Below, piece by piece: positions 1 through 7,593 of a stretch of DNA of 9,880 nt. The DNA lies in contig JAOUEB010000021.1 in NCBI GenBank assembly GCA_029858925.1, positions 1 to 9,880 of the forward strand. Direction: 5' to 3'. Origin of the DNA: Nitrospira sp. GTDB taxonomy: Bacteria; Nitrospirota; Nitrospiria; Nitrospirales; Nitrospiraceae. The position numbers and the translations under genes were made by a program. How positions within the stretch are numbered: position 1 is the stretch's first letter; every line of letters begins with the position of its first letter. Below the pieces are notes generated by a model. It worked only from the letters and a program-made list of their open reading frames with translations. It was not told where the DNA came from and ran no database searches.

Positions 1-17
1 AGGGTGGAGAATTTGGA

Positions 18-668
18 ATGGCGAAAGTAGAAAAAGGCAAAACCGGCAAACCGACGGAACGGAAGTCGTCAAAAAAAGAGAGTCCGGCACCGCAGCAGTT
101 GGATCAGGGTAGCGAAGAGTCGAGGTTTCGGCCACGGCTTATTGATACCTATCAGCAAAAGGTCCTGCCGGCGCTGATGAAAGAGTTCGGTTACAAGAAC
201 GTCATGCAGGTACCACGCCTTGAGCGCGTCGTGTTGAATGTTGGAATGGGTGAAGCTCTGCAGAACGTAAAGCTGCTCGAGAGCGCGGTGACCGAATTGG
301 CAACGATCACCGGGCAAAAGCCTGTCGTGACCCGTGCCAAGAAGGCCATTGCCGGATTCAAATTGCGGCAAGGATTGCCGATAGGCGCCAAGGTGACGCT
401 TCGCAGCCGACGGATGTATGAGTTTTTCGATCGCCTGGTGTCGCTGGCGCTTCCTCGAATTCGTGACTTTCGCGGTGTTTCACCAAAGGCGTTCGATGGG
501 CGAGGGAATTACACGTTTGGCCTAAAGGAACAGCTGATCTTCCCAGAGATCAAGTACGACGAAGTGGCATCTATCCATGGTATGGATATTACGATTGTCA
601 CGACGGCCAAGACGAATGACGAGGGCAAGGCACTGTTAAAGCATCTGGGTATGCCGTTTCGCACCTAA
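18..668 (+). CDS. rplE: 50S ribosomal protein L5, with a long N-terminal extension
   Basis: L5 binds 5S rRNA and helps form the central protuberance of the large subunit. The family core begins near residue 38 (RPRLIDTY) and runs to the C-terminal MPFRT. It includes the typical stretches [18 protein letters not shown] (63-80), [41 protein letters not shown] and [18 protein letters not shown]. The protein is 216 residues against about 180 for most L5 proteins. The extra 37 or so residues at the N-terminus are rich in Lys, Ser, Glu and Pro and look disordered. The ATG at 18 follows a good ribosome binding site (AGGGTGGAG, 1-9), and no good start lies near the core boundary, so the extension looks real. 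The frame stays open to the left window edge, so an even earlier start cannot be excluded. In most spc operons rplX precedes this gene; it would lie outside the window. Confidence 0.97.
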   Translation: MAKVEKGKTGKPTERKSSKKESPAPQQLDQGSEESRFRPRLIDTYQQKVLPALMKEFGYKNVMQVPRLERVVLNVGMGEALQNVKLLESAVTELATITGQKPVVTRAKKAIAGFKLRQGLPIGAKVTLRSRRMYEFFDRLVSLALPRIRDFRGVSPKAFDGRGNYTFGLKEQLIFPEIKYDEVASIHGMDITIVTTAKTNDEGKALLKHLGMPFRT

Positions 669-675
669 CGGCACC

Positions 676-695
676 ACCGCGCCGAAGGCGTCGGT
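676..695 (+). other. Hairpin in the rplE-rpsN gap
   Basis: ACCGCGCC (676-683) pairs with GGCG-T-CGGT (687-695). This gives 8 base pairs with one bulged T and a three-base GAA loop. It lies directly upstream of the double ribosome binding site of rpsN. It has no T-run, so it is not a terminator. It may stabilise or process the mRNA, or affect access to the rpsN start. The structure was found by eye and its function is unknown. Confidence 0.4.
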
Positions 696-713
696 CGGAG
701 GGAAGGAGTATTT

Positions 714-899
714 GTGGCACGATTAGCACTGAGAAATAAAGCGGCGGCCAAGCAAAAGTTTTCGTGCAGGGAATATAATCGCTGCGGAGTCTGTGGCCGT
801 GTGCGTGGGTTTCTTCAACGTTTTCGGATGTGCAGGATTTGTTTTCGGCTCTTGAGTCTCCGTGGAGAAATTCCCGGTGTGCGTAAGTCAAGTTGGTAG
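714..899 (+). CDS. rpsN: 30S ribosomal protein S14, zinc-binding type (type Z)
   Basis: S14 sits in the head of the small subunit, next to S3, S10 and S19, and is needed for assembly of the 3' domain. The product is 61 residues, the length of the short zinc-binding form (the long zinc-free form is about 100). The zinc ligands are C24, C27, C40 and C43 (CxxC-x12-CxxC), and the end KSSW matches the family's typical KASW. The start is GTG, preceded by GGAGGG (697-702) and AAGGAG (703-708) with 5 bases to the start. It sits between rplE and rpsH, its normal place in the spc operon. The symbol rpsZ is also used for this form. Confidence 0.97.
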   Translation: MARLALRNKAAAKQKFSCREYNRCGVCGRVRGFLQRFRMCRICFRLLSLRGEIPGVRKSSW

Positions 900-906
900 T
901 AGGCAT

Positions 907-923
907 ATCGGTCTACGGCCGAT
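907..923 (+). other. Hairpin in the rpsN-rpsH gap
   Basis: ATCGGTC (907-913) pairs with GGCCGAT (917-923). This is a 7-bp stem with one G-U wobble and a three-base TAC loop. It lies 27 bases before the rpsH start, upstream of the AGAAGG/AGAAGGA purine tract. It has no T-run, so it is not a terminator. A role in mRNA stability or translation of rpsH is only a possibility. Confidence 0.35.
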
Positions 924-950
924 CGTCATAAGAAGGTAGAAGGATATCAG

Positions 951-1346
951 ATGCATACAGATCCGATCAGCGATCTCCTCGTTCGATTGAAAAATGGCGC
1001 CCAGCGCCGTCATGAGACGGTGGCTGTCCCGACTTCGAAATTGAAGCGCGCTATCTTGGAGATCTTGAAGAGGGAAGGTTATGTCGATGGCATTGAGGAC
1101 GAGATGCGTGATGGGCATCCGTTTCTCGCGGTGCGTCTGCGGTATGTGGGCGAGGGGCAGCCTATGATTACGGGCCTGCAGCGAATCAGCAAACCTGGAC
1201 GACGGGTCTATGTCGGGAGTCAAGACATTGCGAGGGTTCGCAATGGGATTGGCGTATCCATCCTCTCGACCTCGAAAGGCATCATGACGGATCAGGATTC
1301 CCGCAAGAATAAACTGGGCGGTGAAATTCTGTGTTCAGTGTGGTAG
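951..1346 (+). CDS. rpsH: 30S ribosomal protein S8
   Basis: S8 is a primary binder of the 16S rRNA central domain and nucleates assembly of the platform. The product is 131 residues, the usual length. The N-terminus MHTDPISDLLVRLKNG matches the family, as does the C-terminal half with the STSKG motif (106-110) and the ending GGEILCSVW. In E. coli S8 also represses its own operon by binding mRNA near the rplE start. That region lies mostly outside this window, so the same control cannot be judged here. The ATG start follows GAAGGA with a spacing of 7 bases. Confidence 0.98.
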   Translation: MHTDPISDLLVRLKNGAQRRHETVAVPTSKLKRAILEILKREGYVDGIEDEMRDGHPFLAVRLRYVGEGQPMITGLQRISKPGRRVYVGSQDIARVRNGIGVSILSTSKGIMTDQDSRKNKLGGEILCSVW

Positions 1347-1387
1347 TCGGGACAAGTCTTAACGACTGGATAGGGACGTAGAAAATC

Positions 1388-1924
1388 ATGTCGCGCATAG
1401 GGAAGAAACCAATCATTGTTCCCAGTGGAGTGGAAGTCAAAGTGGCTGGATCGACTGTGTCGGTCAAGGGGCCATTGGGGACATTAGCTTGGTCTCTGCA
1501 TCAGGGTGTAAGTGTTGCGGTGGATAAGGGCCAGATTGTTGTGAGTCGATCGAATGACGACCGCAAACTGAGGGCCTTGCATGGTCTTGTTCGAGCAGAA
1601 TTGAGTAACATGGTTCACGGTGTGAGCAAGGGCTATGAACGGTCATTGGAAATTACTGGGGTCGGCTATAAGGCGCAACTTCAAGGCCGTACGATGAGCT
1701 TCAATGTCGGGTATATCAATCCTGTCGTCTATCAGGTGCCGGCTGGAATTGATGTGAAGGTGGACAAGCAGACTCTTATCAACGTCAAGGGAGTCGATAA
1801 GCGGCTCGTCGGGCAAGTGGCTGCGAATCTCCGGGGGATCAAACCTCCTGATGTGTATAAGCAAAAAGGCGTTCGCTATGCGGGCGAACAGTTGAGGAAG
1901 AAGGAAGGCAAGACAGGGAAGTAG
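1388..1924 (+). CDS. rplF: 50S ribosomal protein L6
   Basis: L6 lies near the sarcin-ricin loop at the factor-binding side of the large subunit. The product is 178 residues, normal for the family. It opens with MSRIGKKPIIVPSGVEV, and its two duplicated alpha/beta domains can be followed: residues 1 to about 80, then about 82-170, which includes GYERSLEITGVGYKAQLQG. It ends with the conserved PPDVYKQKGVRY segment (153-164) and a basic tail. The ribosome binding site is weak (AGGGA, about 12 bases upstream of the ATG). A 41-base gap separates it from rpsH. Confidence 0.98.
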   Translation: MSRIGKKPIIVPSGVEVKVAGSTVSVKGPLGTLAWSLHQGVSVAVDKGQIVVSRSNDDRKLRALHGLVRAELSNMVHGVSKGYERSLEITGVGYKAQLQGRTMSFNVGYINPVVYQVPAGIDVKVDKQTLINVKGVDKRLVGQVAANLRGIKPPDVYKQKGVRYAGEQLRKKEGKTGK

Positions 1925-1933
1925 GAAACGACG

Positions 1934-2299
1934 ATGAATACGGCTGAAAAAGTACGACAACTCGAACAGCGGCGGCGACGTGTGCGCAATACGATCATGG
2001 GGACCGCTGAGCGGCCTCGTTTGAACGTATTTCGCAGTAGTGCCCATATCTATGCCCAGGTTATCAATGATATCGAGGGTAAGACGCTCGCGGCGGCGTC
2101 GTCGCTCGATAAATCGTTGCGCACATCGCTCAAATCAACCAGCAGTATCGAGGCGGCGAAGGCTGTCGGAAAACTAATTGCTTCGAGGGCAAAGGCCGCC
2201 GATGTGACCACCGTTGTGTTTGATCGTGGCGGACGAATGTATCACGGCCGGATCAAAGCGCTTGCCGACGCGTCACGCGAAGGGGGACTTCAGTTCTAG
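1934..2299 (+). CDS. rplR: 50S ribosomal protein L18
   Basis: L18 binds 5S rRNA together with L5 and attaches it to the large subunit. The product is 121 residues. It has the basic N-terminal arm ([24 protein letters not shown]), the [22 protein letters not shown] strand region and the C-terminal [25 protein letters not shown] typical of the family. The ribosome binding site AGGA (1923-1926) overlaps the stop codon of rplF, and only 9 bases separate the two genes. This suggests coupled translation. Confidence 0.98.
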   Translation: MNTAEKVRQLEQRRRRVRNTIMGTAERPRLNVFRSSAHIYAQVINDIEGKTLAAASSLDKSLRTSLKSTSSIEAAKAVGKLIASRAKAADVTTVVFDRGGRMYHGRIKALADASREGGLQF

Positions 2300-2361
2300 T
2301 CCGTGGTAATCCTATTCAGTCTCACTGATGTGAAGTGGGAAGAGAAGAAACGAGGCGTTGC

Positions 2362-2871
2362 GTGCGAGTTAATCCAGATGAACTGAACCTGAAAGATAAA
2401 GTCGTCTTCATCAATCGCGTTGCGAAGGTGGTGAAGGGCGGCAAGCGATTCAACTTTTGTGCGCTGGTCGTTGTTGGTGACGGTCATGGCTGGGTGGGGA
2501 TTGGCAAAGGCAAGGCTGCCGAGGTGCCGGTCGCCATTTCAAAGGCTGTCGAACAAGCCAAGAAACATCTGGTGCATGTTCCGCTCAAAGGTGGATCGAT
2601 CCCACACGAAGTGCACGGCCTCTTCTGTGGCGAACATGTGTTGCTCAAGCCGGCTGTCGATGGGACAGGAATCATTGCCGGTGGGGCGGTTCGCGCCGTG
2701 GTCGAATTGGTCGGTGCGCATAATGTGATTGCGAAGACACTCGGTCGTGGGAACCCGTTCAATACGGTTCGGGCGACACTGGATGGTCTTACGCAATTGC
2801 GAAATCCTGAAGAAGTGCTTCGTCTGCGTCGTCGGACAGCGGAAGAGCGGCAGGAAGGGGCGACGGTCTGA
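2362..2871 (+). CDS. rpsE: 30S ribosomal protein S5
   Basis: S5 helps set decoding accuracy and lies at the mRNA entry of the small subunit, next to S4. The double-stranded-RNA-like N-terminal domain carries [11 protein letters not shown] (20-30) and [23 protein letters not shown]. The C-terminal domain carries [18 protein letters not shown] and the [13 protein letters not shown] segment. I chose the GTG at 2362, giving 169 residues. The resulting [15 protein letters not shown] lines up with the start of Bacillus S5 (MRRIDPSKLELEERLV), and GAGG (2352-2355) lies 6 bases upstream. An in-frame GTG at 2335 would add nine residues but has only a poor ribosome binding site. The stop overlaps the start of rpmD by one base (TGATG). 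Confidence 0.96.
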   Translation: MRVNPDELNLKDKVVFINRVAKVVKGGKRFNFCALVVVGDGHGWVGIGKGKAAEVPVAISKAVEQAKKHLVHVPLKGGSIPHEVHGLFCGEHVLLKPAVDGTGIIAGGAVRAVVELVGAHNVIAKTLGRGNPFNTVRATLDGLTQLRNPEEVLRLRRRTAEERQEGATV

Positions 2872-3089
2872 TGGGAAAGGTTACAGCATCTAAATCCAGC
2901 AAGTCGACAGCGGAGGGTGTTCGTGTGACGCTCAAGCGTAGCCCAATTGGCACGCCAGAAGGACATCGGCTTGTCCTGCGCGGGCTTGGGCTTCGGCATA
3001 TTCGACAGACTGCCGTTCGACCCGACACGCTCCAGGTTCGTGGAATGATCAGAAAAGTAGGCTATTTGCTCGAGGTCGGGAAGCCATGA
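2871..3089 (+). CDS. rpmD: 50S ribosomal protein L30
   Basis: L30 is a small protein on the solvent side of the large subunit. The core matches well: [53 protein letters not shown]. At 72 residues it is about 12 longer than the usual 58-60. The excess is a Ser/Lys-rich N-terminus ([16 protein letters not shown]). The start ATG overlaps the rpsE stop (TGATG), and the stop overlaps the rplO start (ATGA), so translation is probably coupled on both sides. An internal in-frame GTG with a GGAGGG-like site lies in the spacer region, but starting there would cut off the first beta strand, so I prefer the upstream ATG. Confidence 0.95.
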   Translation: MGKVTASKSSKSTAEGVRVTLKRSPIGTPEGHRLVLRGLGLRHIRQTAVRPDTLQVRGMIRKVGYLLEVGKP

Positions 3090-3535
3090 ATCTTCATGAT
3101 TTAACGCCGGCAAAAGGAGCAAAGAAGCGACGGAAACGCATCGGCCGTGGACCTGGTTCTGGCCATGGAAAGACTGCAACCAAGGGGCATAAGGGGCTGT
3201 TGGCGAGATCCGGCGGAGGGAAGCGGCCAGGCTTTGAGGGTGGCCAGATGCCCTTGATTCGCCGGCTCCCGAAGTTTGGATTTGTCAACAACTTCCGCAC
3301 GGAATATGCCATTGTCAATGTCAAAAGCTTCGAGACTTGGACTGGAAAAGAGATGATCACCCCACAAGCGATGGTGGATGCCGGATTGGTAAAACAGAAA
3401 ACTTTGCCAATCAAAATTCTTGGCAACGGGGAATTGAAGAAACCGCTCGTTATTCAAGCCCATAAGTTTAGCAAGTCCGCGGAGTCGAAGATTCAGGCGG
3501 CTGGAGGGAGAGTCGAGGTCATCGGCGGTGTTTGA
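3086..3535 (+). CDS. rplO: 50S ribosomal protein L15
   Basis: L15 threads through the large subunit and acts late in its assembly. The product is 149 residues, a normal length. The glycine- and lysine-rich N-terminal arm ([18 protein letters not shown], 20-37) is diagnostic, followed by [18 protein letters not shown] and a globular C-terminal domain ending [11 protein letters not shown]. The start overlaps the rpmD stop by four bases (ATGA). The last 8 bases overlap the start of secY. Confidence 0.98.
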   Translation: MNLHDLTPAKGAKKRRKRIGRGPGSGHGKTATKGHKGLLARSGGGKRPGFEGGQMPLIRRLPKFGFVNNFRTEYAIVNVKSFETWTGKEMITPQAMVDAGLVKQKTLPIKILGNGELKKPLVIQAHKFSKSAESKIQAAGGRVEVIGGV

Positions 3536-4847
3536 GCGGCTTCTGACCAGTATTCAGAATATCTTCAAGATTCCCGAGCTTCGCACTCGCATATTGTTTA
3601 CGCTCGGGATGCTCGTCGTCTATCGTGTCGGGGCTCATATCCCGACCCCTGGCATCAACGGCGAGGCACTCTCCGAGTTCCTGCAAAAACAGGGCGGTTC
3701 TCTGCTCGGTTTCTTGGATATTTTCTCAGGTGGCTCGCTGTCGAGGCTGACGATTTTTGCGCTGGGCATCATGCCCTATATCAGCGCGTCGATTATTCTT
3801 CAGCTGCTGACCGTCGTTGTTCCGCATCTCACCAAATTGGCGAAGGAAGGTGAGAGAGGGCGGAAGAAGATCATTCAGTATACCCGGTTCAGCACGATCG
3901 GAATTGCGCTGATACAGGGATTTGGGATTGCCGTCGGGTTGGAGCAGATGAATGGAGGCGAGTTCGTACTTGCCACCGGGTGGGGATTCCGTCTGATGAC
4001 GGTGATTACCCTGACGGCTGGTACGGGGTTCCTGATGTGGCTGGGTGAGCAAATCACCGAGCGGGGAATCGGGAATGGGATTTCGTTAATCATTTTCTCT
4101 GGTATCGTGGCGCGATTGCCGTCGGCCGTAGCGCAGACTTTTGACCTCTACACGGTCGGTCAGCTCAATATCGTGATGCTTGTTGGGTTGGCGGTGTTGA
4201 TGGTGGTCGTTGTTGCGGCGATTGTGTTTTTGGAAAGCGGCCGCCGGAAGATTCCCGTGCAGTACGCCAAGCGCGTCATCGGTCGGCGCGTTTATGGAGG
4301 GCAGAGCACGCACATTCCTTTGAAGATCAATACCGCGGGTGTGATCCCGCCGATTTTCGCGTCCTCGATTATCGCGTTTCCGGCCACGATCGCAGGTTTT
4401 TTCGAAACACCGTGGATCAAGGAGATCGGCACGCAACTGTCACCTGGGTCGGTGCTCTATACGCTGATGTATGTGGGGCTCATTCTGTTTTTCTGTTTCT
4501 TCTATACGGCGGTGGTGCTCAATCCGGTGGATATGGCCGATAACATGAAGAAGTACGGTGGATTCATTCCCGGCATTCGTCCCGGGCAGCGAACCTCAGA
4601 CTATATCTATAATGTGCTGACGAAAATTACTTTTGCCGGAGCCATTTATCTGGCCGTTGTGTGTGTCATTCCGGAATTGCTCATTTACAAATTGAACGTG
4701 CCATTTTATTTTGGTGGAACTTCGTTGTTGATTGTCATCGGGGTGGGTCTTGATACGGCGCAACAGATTGAGTCCCATATGTTGATGCGCAACTATGATG
4801 GATTTTTGGGTAAGGGCATGGCTCCGCTACGCGGAAGAAGCGGATGA
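3528..4847 (+). CDS. secY: Protein translocase channel subunit SecY
   Basis: SecY forms the pore of the SecYEG channel, which moves unfolded proteins across or into the inner membrane. The product is 439 residues, the usual length. Ten hydrophobic segments can be followed: about 21-36, 73-96, 119-137, 154-172, 182-202, 212-234, 268-290, 309-331, 367-386 and 396-411. The plug region follows the first segment (GSLLGFLDIFSGGSLSRLTIFALGIMPYISASI, 57-89). Also typical are ITERGIGNGISLIIF (176-190), the basic cytoplasmic loop with SGRRKIPVQYAKR (237-249) and NPVDMADNMKKYGGFIPGIRPG (332-353). The start is GTG, read as [13 protein letters not shown], and lies inside the end of rplO with GAGG 9 bases upstream. 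Six bases separate its stop from adk. In spc operons secY normally follows rplO. Confidence 0.99.
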   Translation: MFERLLTSIQNIFKIPELRTRILFTLGMLVVYRVGAHIPTPGINGEALSEFLQKQGGSLLGFLDIFSGGSLSRLTIFALGIMPYISASIILQLLTVVVPHLTKLAKEGERGRKKIIQYTRFSTIGIALIQGFGIAVGLEQMNGGEFVLATGWGFRLMTVITLTAGTGFLMWLGEQITERGIGNGISLIIFSGIVARLPSAVAQTFDLYTVGQLNIVMLVGLAVLMVVVVAAIVFLESGRRKIPVQYAKRVIGRRVYGGQSTHIPLKINTAGVIPPIFASSIIAFPATIAGFFETPWIKEIGTQLSPGSVLYTLMYVGLILFFCFFYTAVVLNPVDMADNMKKYGGFIPGIRPGQRTSDYIYNVLTKITFAGAIYLAVVCVIPELLIYKLNVPFYFGGTSLLIVIGVGLDTAQQIESHMLMRNYDGFLGKGMAPLRGRSG

Positions 4848-4853
4848 CGCGGT

Positions 4854-5510
4854 ATGCGGCTCGTGTTTCTTGGTGCTCCAGGTGTGGGTAAGGGTACGCA
4901 GGCCGATAAGGTTGCGGCGCAGTACGGCGTCAGAAAAATCTCAACTGGAGATCTGCTCCGGGAGGCCGTTCGCAATCGCACCAGTTTGGGCCTCGAAGCG
5001 AAAGCCTATATGGATGGAGGCCAGCTGGTCCCTGATTCGGTGGTCATCGGGTTGGTGCGGGAGAAATTAGCCGATCCAAGTGACGCAAAAGGATTTATCC
5101 TGGACGGATTTCCAAGGACGATTCCCCAAGCGGAAGAGTTGGGGAAAGTGCTTGATGAACGGGGCATAGGCCTGAATCGTATCATCAACTTTCAGGTGTC
5201 CCGCGCAGAGATCGTGAAACGGCTGAGTGGGCGTCGAAGTTGCCCAAAGTGTCAAGCGACGTATCACGTGGAGTTTGCGCCTCCGAAAATAAATGGCGTC
5301 TGCGATCGGTGCAGTGACAGATTGGTTCAGCGGAGCGATGATCAGCGGGAGGCGATTGAGACGCGGCTCAGGGTCTATGAAGAGCAGACCGCCCCGTTGA
5401 TCGGCTACTACGAGAAGAAGCATATCTTGTCGCACCTGGATAGTGAAGGACCAGTCGAGTCGGTGTATCAGAGCTTGACGAAGGTGCTGGCGGCATACGA
5501 TACGGTATGA
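4854..5510 (+). CDS. adk: Adenylate kinase, long form with a zinc-binding lid
   Basis: Adenylate kinase catalyses ATP + AMP = 2 ADP in the cytoplasm and keeps the adenine nucleotides in balance. The product is 218 residues, the long-lid type. The P-loop GAPGVGKGT is at 7-15, with catalytic K13. The AMP-binding region starts at STGDLLR (30-36), and DGFPRT (84-89) supplies R88. The lid (about 123-160) carries four cysteines, C130, C133, C150 and C153 (CPKC...CDRC), which make a structural zinc site as in Gram-positive adenylate kinases. Arginines at 160 and 171 fit the catalytic arginines after the lid. The gene lies 6 bases after secY, and its stop overlaps the start of map (ATGA). Confidence 0.98.
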   Translation: MRLVFLGAPGVGKGTQADKVAAQYGVRKISTGDLLREAVRNRTSLGLEAKAYMDGGQLVPDSVVIGLVREKLADPSDAKGFILDGFPRTIPQAEELGKVLDERGIGLNRIINFQVSRAEIVKRLSGRRSCPKCQATYHVEFAPPKINGVCDRCSDRLVQRSDDQREAIETRLRVYEEQTAPLIGYYEKKHILSHLDSEGPVESVYQSLTKVLAAYDTV

Positions 5511-6271
5511 TCATCCTCAAGACGCCTGCTGAAATCGAGATTATGGCGGAGGCGTCGAGAGTAGTTGCCGAGGTGCTAGAGATTGTTCGCAAAGAAGTTC
5601 GTGCAGGGATCTCTACCGATGACCTTGACCGCCTGGCCGAGAAAGAGATTCGAGCGAGAGGAGCGGTCCCGGCGTTCAAAGGATACAGAAATTACCCGAA
5701 GACCCTTTGCGCGTCCGTGAACGAACAGGTGGTTCATGGGATTCCATCCGGACGAAAGCTCAAAGAAGGCGATATTATTGGGCTGGATCTTGGCGCCATC
5801 GTGGGTGGATTTTATGGAGACTCGGCGGTAACGGTGGCGGTTGGACAGGTATCTGAGAAGATTGCTGCGTTAGTGCGGGTGACGGAAGAATCGCTGTATC
5901 TGGCAATCGAGCAGGCGGTGGTCGGCAATCGGTTAACGGATGTTTCCCATGCGGTTCAACGCCATGTCGAGTCTGGTGGGTATTCGGTCGTTACGGAATT
6001 TGTAGGGCATGGGATTGGCAGACAATTGCACGAAGAGCCGCAGGTTCCCAACTACGGGAAGCCTGGTCAGGGACCGCGGATACAGAGCGGCATGGTGCTC
6101 GCTATCGAGCCAATGGTCAATATGGGTGGGAGTGCTGTGCGAGTCCTTGAGGATCGTTGGACGGCGGTCACGGCCGATGGGAGCTTGTCCGCTCACTTCG
6201 AGCATACGATTGCAATACAGCCAAGCGGGCCGGCTCGTATTCTGAGCCGGCGAGTAGCAAACGAAATCTAA
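5507..6271 (+). CDS. map: Methionine aminopeptidase, type I
   Basis: This enzyme removes the initiator methionine from new proteins whose second residue is small. The product is 254 residues with no N-terminal extension, typical of bacterial type Ia. All metal ligands of the pita-bread fold are present: D94 (GLDLG), D105 (FYGDSA), H168 (GHGIG), E201 (IEPM) and E232 (FEHT). Substrate-binding H77 lies in VVHGIP. The start overlaps the adk stop by four bases. Many of the neighbouring ribosomal proteins begin Met-Ala or Met-Ser and are likely substrates, which fits its location. Confidence 0.98.
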   Translation: MIILKTPAEIEIMAEASRVVAEVLEIVRKEVRAGISTDDLDRLAEKEIRARGAVPAFKGYRNYPKTLCASVNEQVVHGIPSGRKLKEGDIIGLDLGAIVGGFYGDSAVTVAVGQVSEKIAALVRVTEESLYLAIEQAVVGNRLTDVSHAVQRHVESGGYSVVTEFVGHGIGRQLHEEPQVPNYGKPGQGPRIQSGMVLAIEPMVNMGGSAVRVLEDRWTAVTADGSLSAHFEHTIAIQPSGPARILSRRVANEI

Positions 6272-6297
6272 GTCGTCAGGAAAGAACGCAGGAGTAC

Positions 6298-6516
6298 GTG
6301 GCGAAAGAAGACATTATCGAAGTGCAGGGCTCCGTGACAGAGACCTTGCCTAATGCGATGTTTAGGGTGAAACTCGAGAATGGCCATATCATCTTGGCGC
6401 ACATATCGGGGAAGATGCGGATGCATTTCATTCGTATCCTTCCCGGTGATAAGGTGACAGTGGAAATGTCGCCCTATGATTTGACCAGGGGCCGAATCAC
6501 GTATCGCTTCAAGTAG
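6298..6516 (+). CDS. infA: Translation initiation factor IF-1
   Basis: IF-1 is a single OB-fold protein that occupies the ribosomal A site during initiation and works with IF-2 and IF-3. The product is exactly 72 residues, the standard length. It begins [30 protein letters not shown] and ends [12 protein letters not shown]. The start is GTG at 6298, chosen because it gives the conserved MAKED N-terminus. The frame is open well upstream, into the end of map, but that sequence has no IF-1 character. AGGAG (6290-6294) lies only 3 bases from the GTG, closer than usual. A 26-base gap separates it from map. Confidence 0.98.
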   Translation: MAKEDIIEVQGSVTETLPNAMFRVKLENGHIILAHISGKMRMHFIRILPGDKVTVEMSPYDLTRGRITYRFK

Positions 6517-6535
6517 CAGGGGGCATTGAGTTCTC

Positions 6536-6649
6536 ATGAAAGTCAAATCATCGGTGAAGCCGATTTGTGCAAAGTGCAAAGTTGTGCGCCGGCGAGGGGT
6601 GGTTCGAATTCTCTGCGCCAACCCCCGCCATAAACAGCGCCAAGGGTAA
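6536..6649 (+). CDS. rpmJ: 50S ribosomal protein L36, zinc-binding form
   Basis: This is a 37-codon gene and one of the smallest ribosomal protein genes. The translation begins [20 protein letters not shown] and ends [10 protein letters not shown]. The zinc ligands are C11, C14, C27 and H32, the CCCH form. L36 binds 23S rRNA in the factor-binding region of the large subunit. It lies 19 bases after infA, in the normal order infA-rpmJ-rpsM. The ribosome binding site is not strong: AGGGGG (6518-6523) is 12 bases upstream of the ATG, which may mean a closer purine stretch (TTGAG) is used. Confidence 0.97.
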   Translation: MKVKSSVKPICAKCKVVRRRGVVRILCANPRHKQRQG

Positions 6650-6663
6650 CGATGTTATCTGCC

Positions 6664-6728
6664 ACCGTCGAGCGCGGCCTTGTGCGTGGCGCGTCTCGTA
6701 CTGGCTGATGACGGTACACGATTCGACG
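6664..6728 (+). promoter_or_regulatory. Structured leader ahead of rpsM, candidate translational control site
   Basis: The 92-base rpmJ-rpsM gap is the longest in the window and can fold. ACCGTC (6664-6669) pairs with GACGGT (6710-6715). Inside that, GAGCGCG (6670-6676) pairs with CGCG-T-CTC (6690-6697), leaving one bulged T. An alternative is CGTCGA (6666-6671) pairing with TCGACG (6723-6728), which excludes the first fold and ends at the ribosome binding site AAAGGGAG (6729-6736). In E. coli S4 represses the alpha operon through a structured RNA at the rpsM start, so this position fits such a site. The pairings are seen by eye; a link to S4 is inference. Confidence 0.35.
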
Positions 6729-6741
6729 AAAGGGAGAAGCA

Positions 6742-7131
6742 ATGGCACGTATCGCTGGCGTCGATTTGCCGAGAGGCAAGCGGGCCGATATCGGCTTGAC
6801 CTACATTTTCGGGATTGGCCGGCCGGCCGCTTTGAAAATTCTCAAAGAGGCTGGCGTCGATGTAGCCGTCCGTGTTAAGGACCTGAGCGAGGACAAGATC
6901 GTCAAGCTGCGCGAGATCATCGAGCGTGATTACCGGGTAGAAGGGGATCTTCGCAAGGAAGTCTCATTGAACATCAAGCGGCTGGTCGATACGGGAACCT
7001 ACCGAGGCCTTCGGCATCGGAAGGGCTTGCCCGTGCGAGGGCAGCGGACGAAAACGAATGCCAGGACGCGCAAAGGACGCCGTTCTGGTGTCGGCAGCAA
7101 GCCGAGACCGTCGATGACTAAGAGTGCCTAG
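6742..7131 (+). CDS. rpsM: 30S ribosomal protein S13
   Basis: S13 lies in the head of the small subunit and contacts the large subunit and the P-site tRNA. The product is 129 residues. It begins [26 protein letters not shown], contains a helix-two-turn-helix region (about 15-45), and has the diagnostic basic segment [25 protein letters not shown] (88-112) before a flexible tail that reaches tRNA. The ATG follows AAAGGGAG (6729-6736) with 5 bases between. It is the first gene of the alpha-operon part. Confidence 0.98.
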   Translation: MARIAGVDLPRGKRADIGLTYIFGIGRPAALKILKEAGVDVAVRVKDLSEDKIVKLREIIERDYRVEGDLRKEVSLNIKRLVDTGTYRGLRHRKGLPVRGQRTKTNARTRKGRRSGVGSKPRPSMTKSA

Positions 7132-7170
7132 AGCGCATAATTCGGTGAACGGACAATGTAAGGAGTTTGC

Positions 7171-7554
7171 ATGAGCGTCAAGAAGGGGAAGAAGAAAGAA
7201 CGGCGGATCGTTCAAAGCGGAGTTGCGCACGTTCAAGCCTCGTTCAACAACACAATCGTGACGATTACGGACATGAGCGGGAATACGGTGGTGTGGGCTA
7301 GTGCAGGCAATCAAGGATTCAAAGGGTCCCGCAAGAGCACTCCGTTTGCCGCGCAGCGAGCCGGAGAGGCTGCGGCCCGCAAGGCGATGGAGAGCGGGAT
7401 GCGACAGATCGATGTCTATGTGAATGGGCCTGGTTCCGGTCGGGAGTCGGCGATCCGCTCACTGCAAGGAGCTGGGCTGCGTATCAACATGATTCGTGAC
7501 GTGACGCCCATTCCGCATAACGGCTGCCGACCGCCAAAACGGCGGCGTGTATAA
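7171..7554 (+). CDS. rpsK: 30S ribosomal protein S11
   Basis: S11 forms part of the platform near the mRNA exit and the Shine-Dalgarno helix. The product is 127 residues. The family core is clear: [54 protein letters not shown] and the C-terminal [19 protein letters not shown]117 in HNG corresponds to the asparagine that becomes isoaspartate in E. coli S11, so the same change is possible here. The ATG follows AAGGAG (7160-7165) with a 5-base spacing. Confidence 0.98.
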   Translation: MSVKKGKKKERRIVQSGVAHVQASFNNTIVTITDMSGNTVVWASAGNQGFKGSRKSTPFAAQRAGEAAARKAMESGMRQIDVYVNGPGSGRESAIRSLQGAGLRINMIRDVTPIPHNGCRPPKRRRV

Positions 7555-7593
7555 GCCGTGAGGAACCGAACGTCGGATTGAATAACGATTCTG

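Noticed and set aside
1347..1387. A small inverted repeat (AGTC/GACT) in the rpsH-rplF gap
   Set aside because: Only four base pairs; it is expected by chance.
2335..2361. An upstream GTG start for rpsE adding nine residues
   Set aside because: It has only a poor ribosome binding site, and the GTG at 2362 gives an N-terminus that aligns directly with other S5 proteins.
2484..3179. A 231-codon open frame on the minus strand across rpsE, rpmD and the start of rplO
   Set aside because: It lies opposite three well-supported genes, its translation is rich in Arg, Ser, Pro and Cys with no recognisable domain, and it is explained by the codon bias of the plus-strand genes.
6652..6708. An 18-codon open frame (MLSATVERG...) between rpmJ and rpsM, a possible leader peptide
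   Set aside because: The ATG has no good ribosome binding site, the peptide has no run of regulatory codons, and chance ORFs of this size are common. The RNA folds in the same gap are a better explanation.
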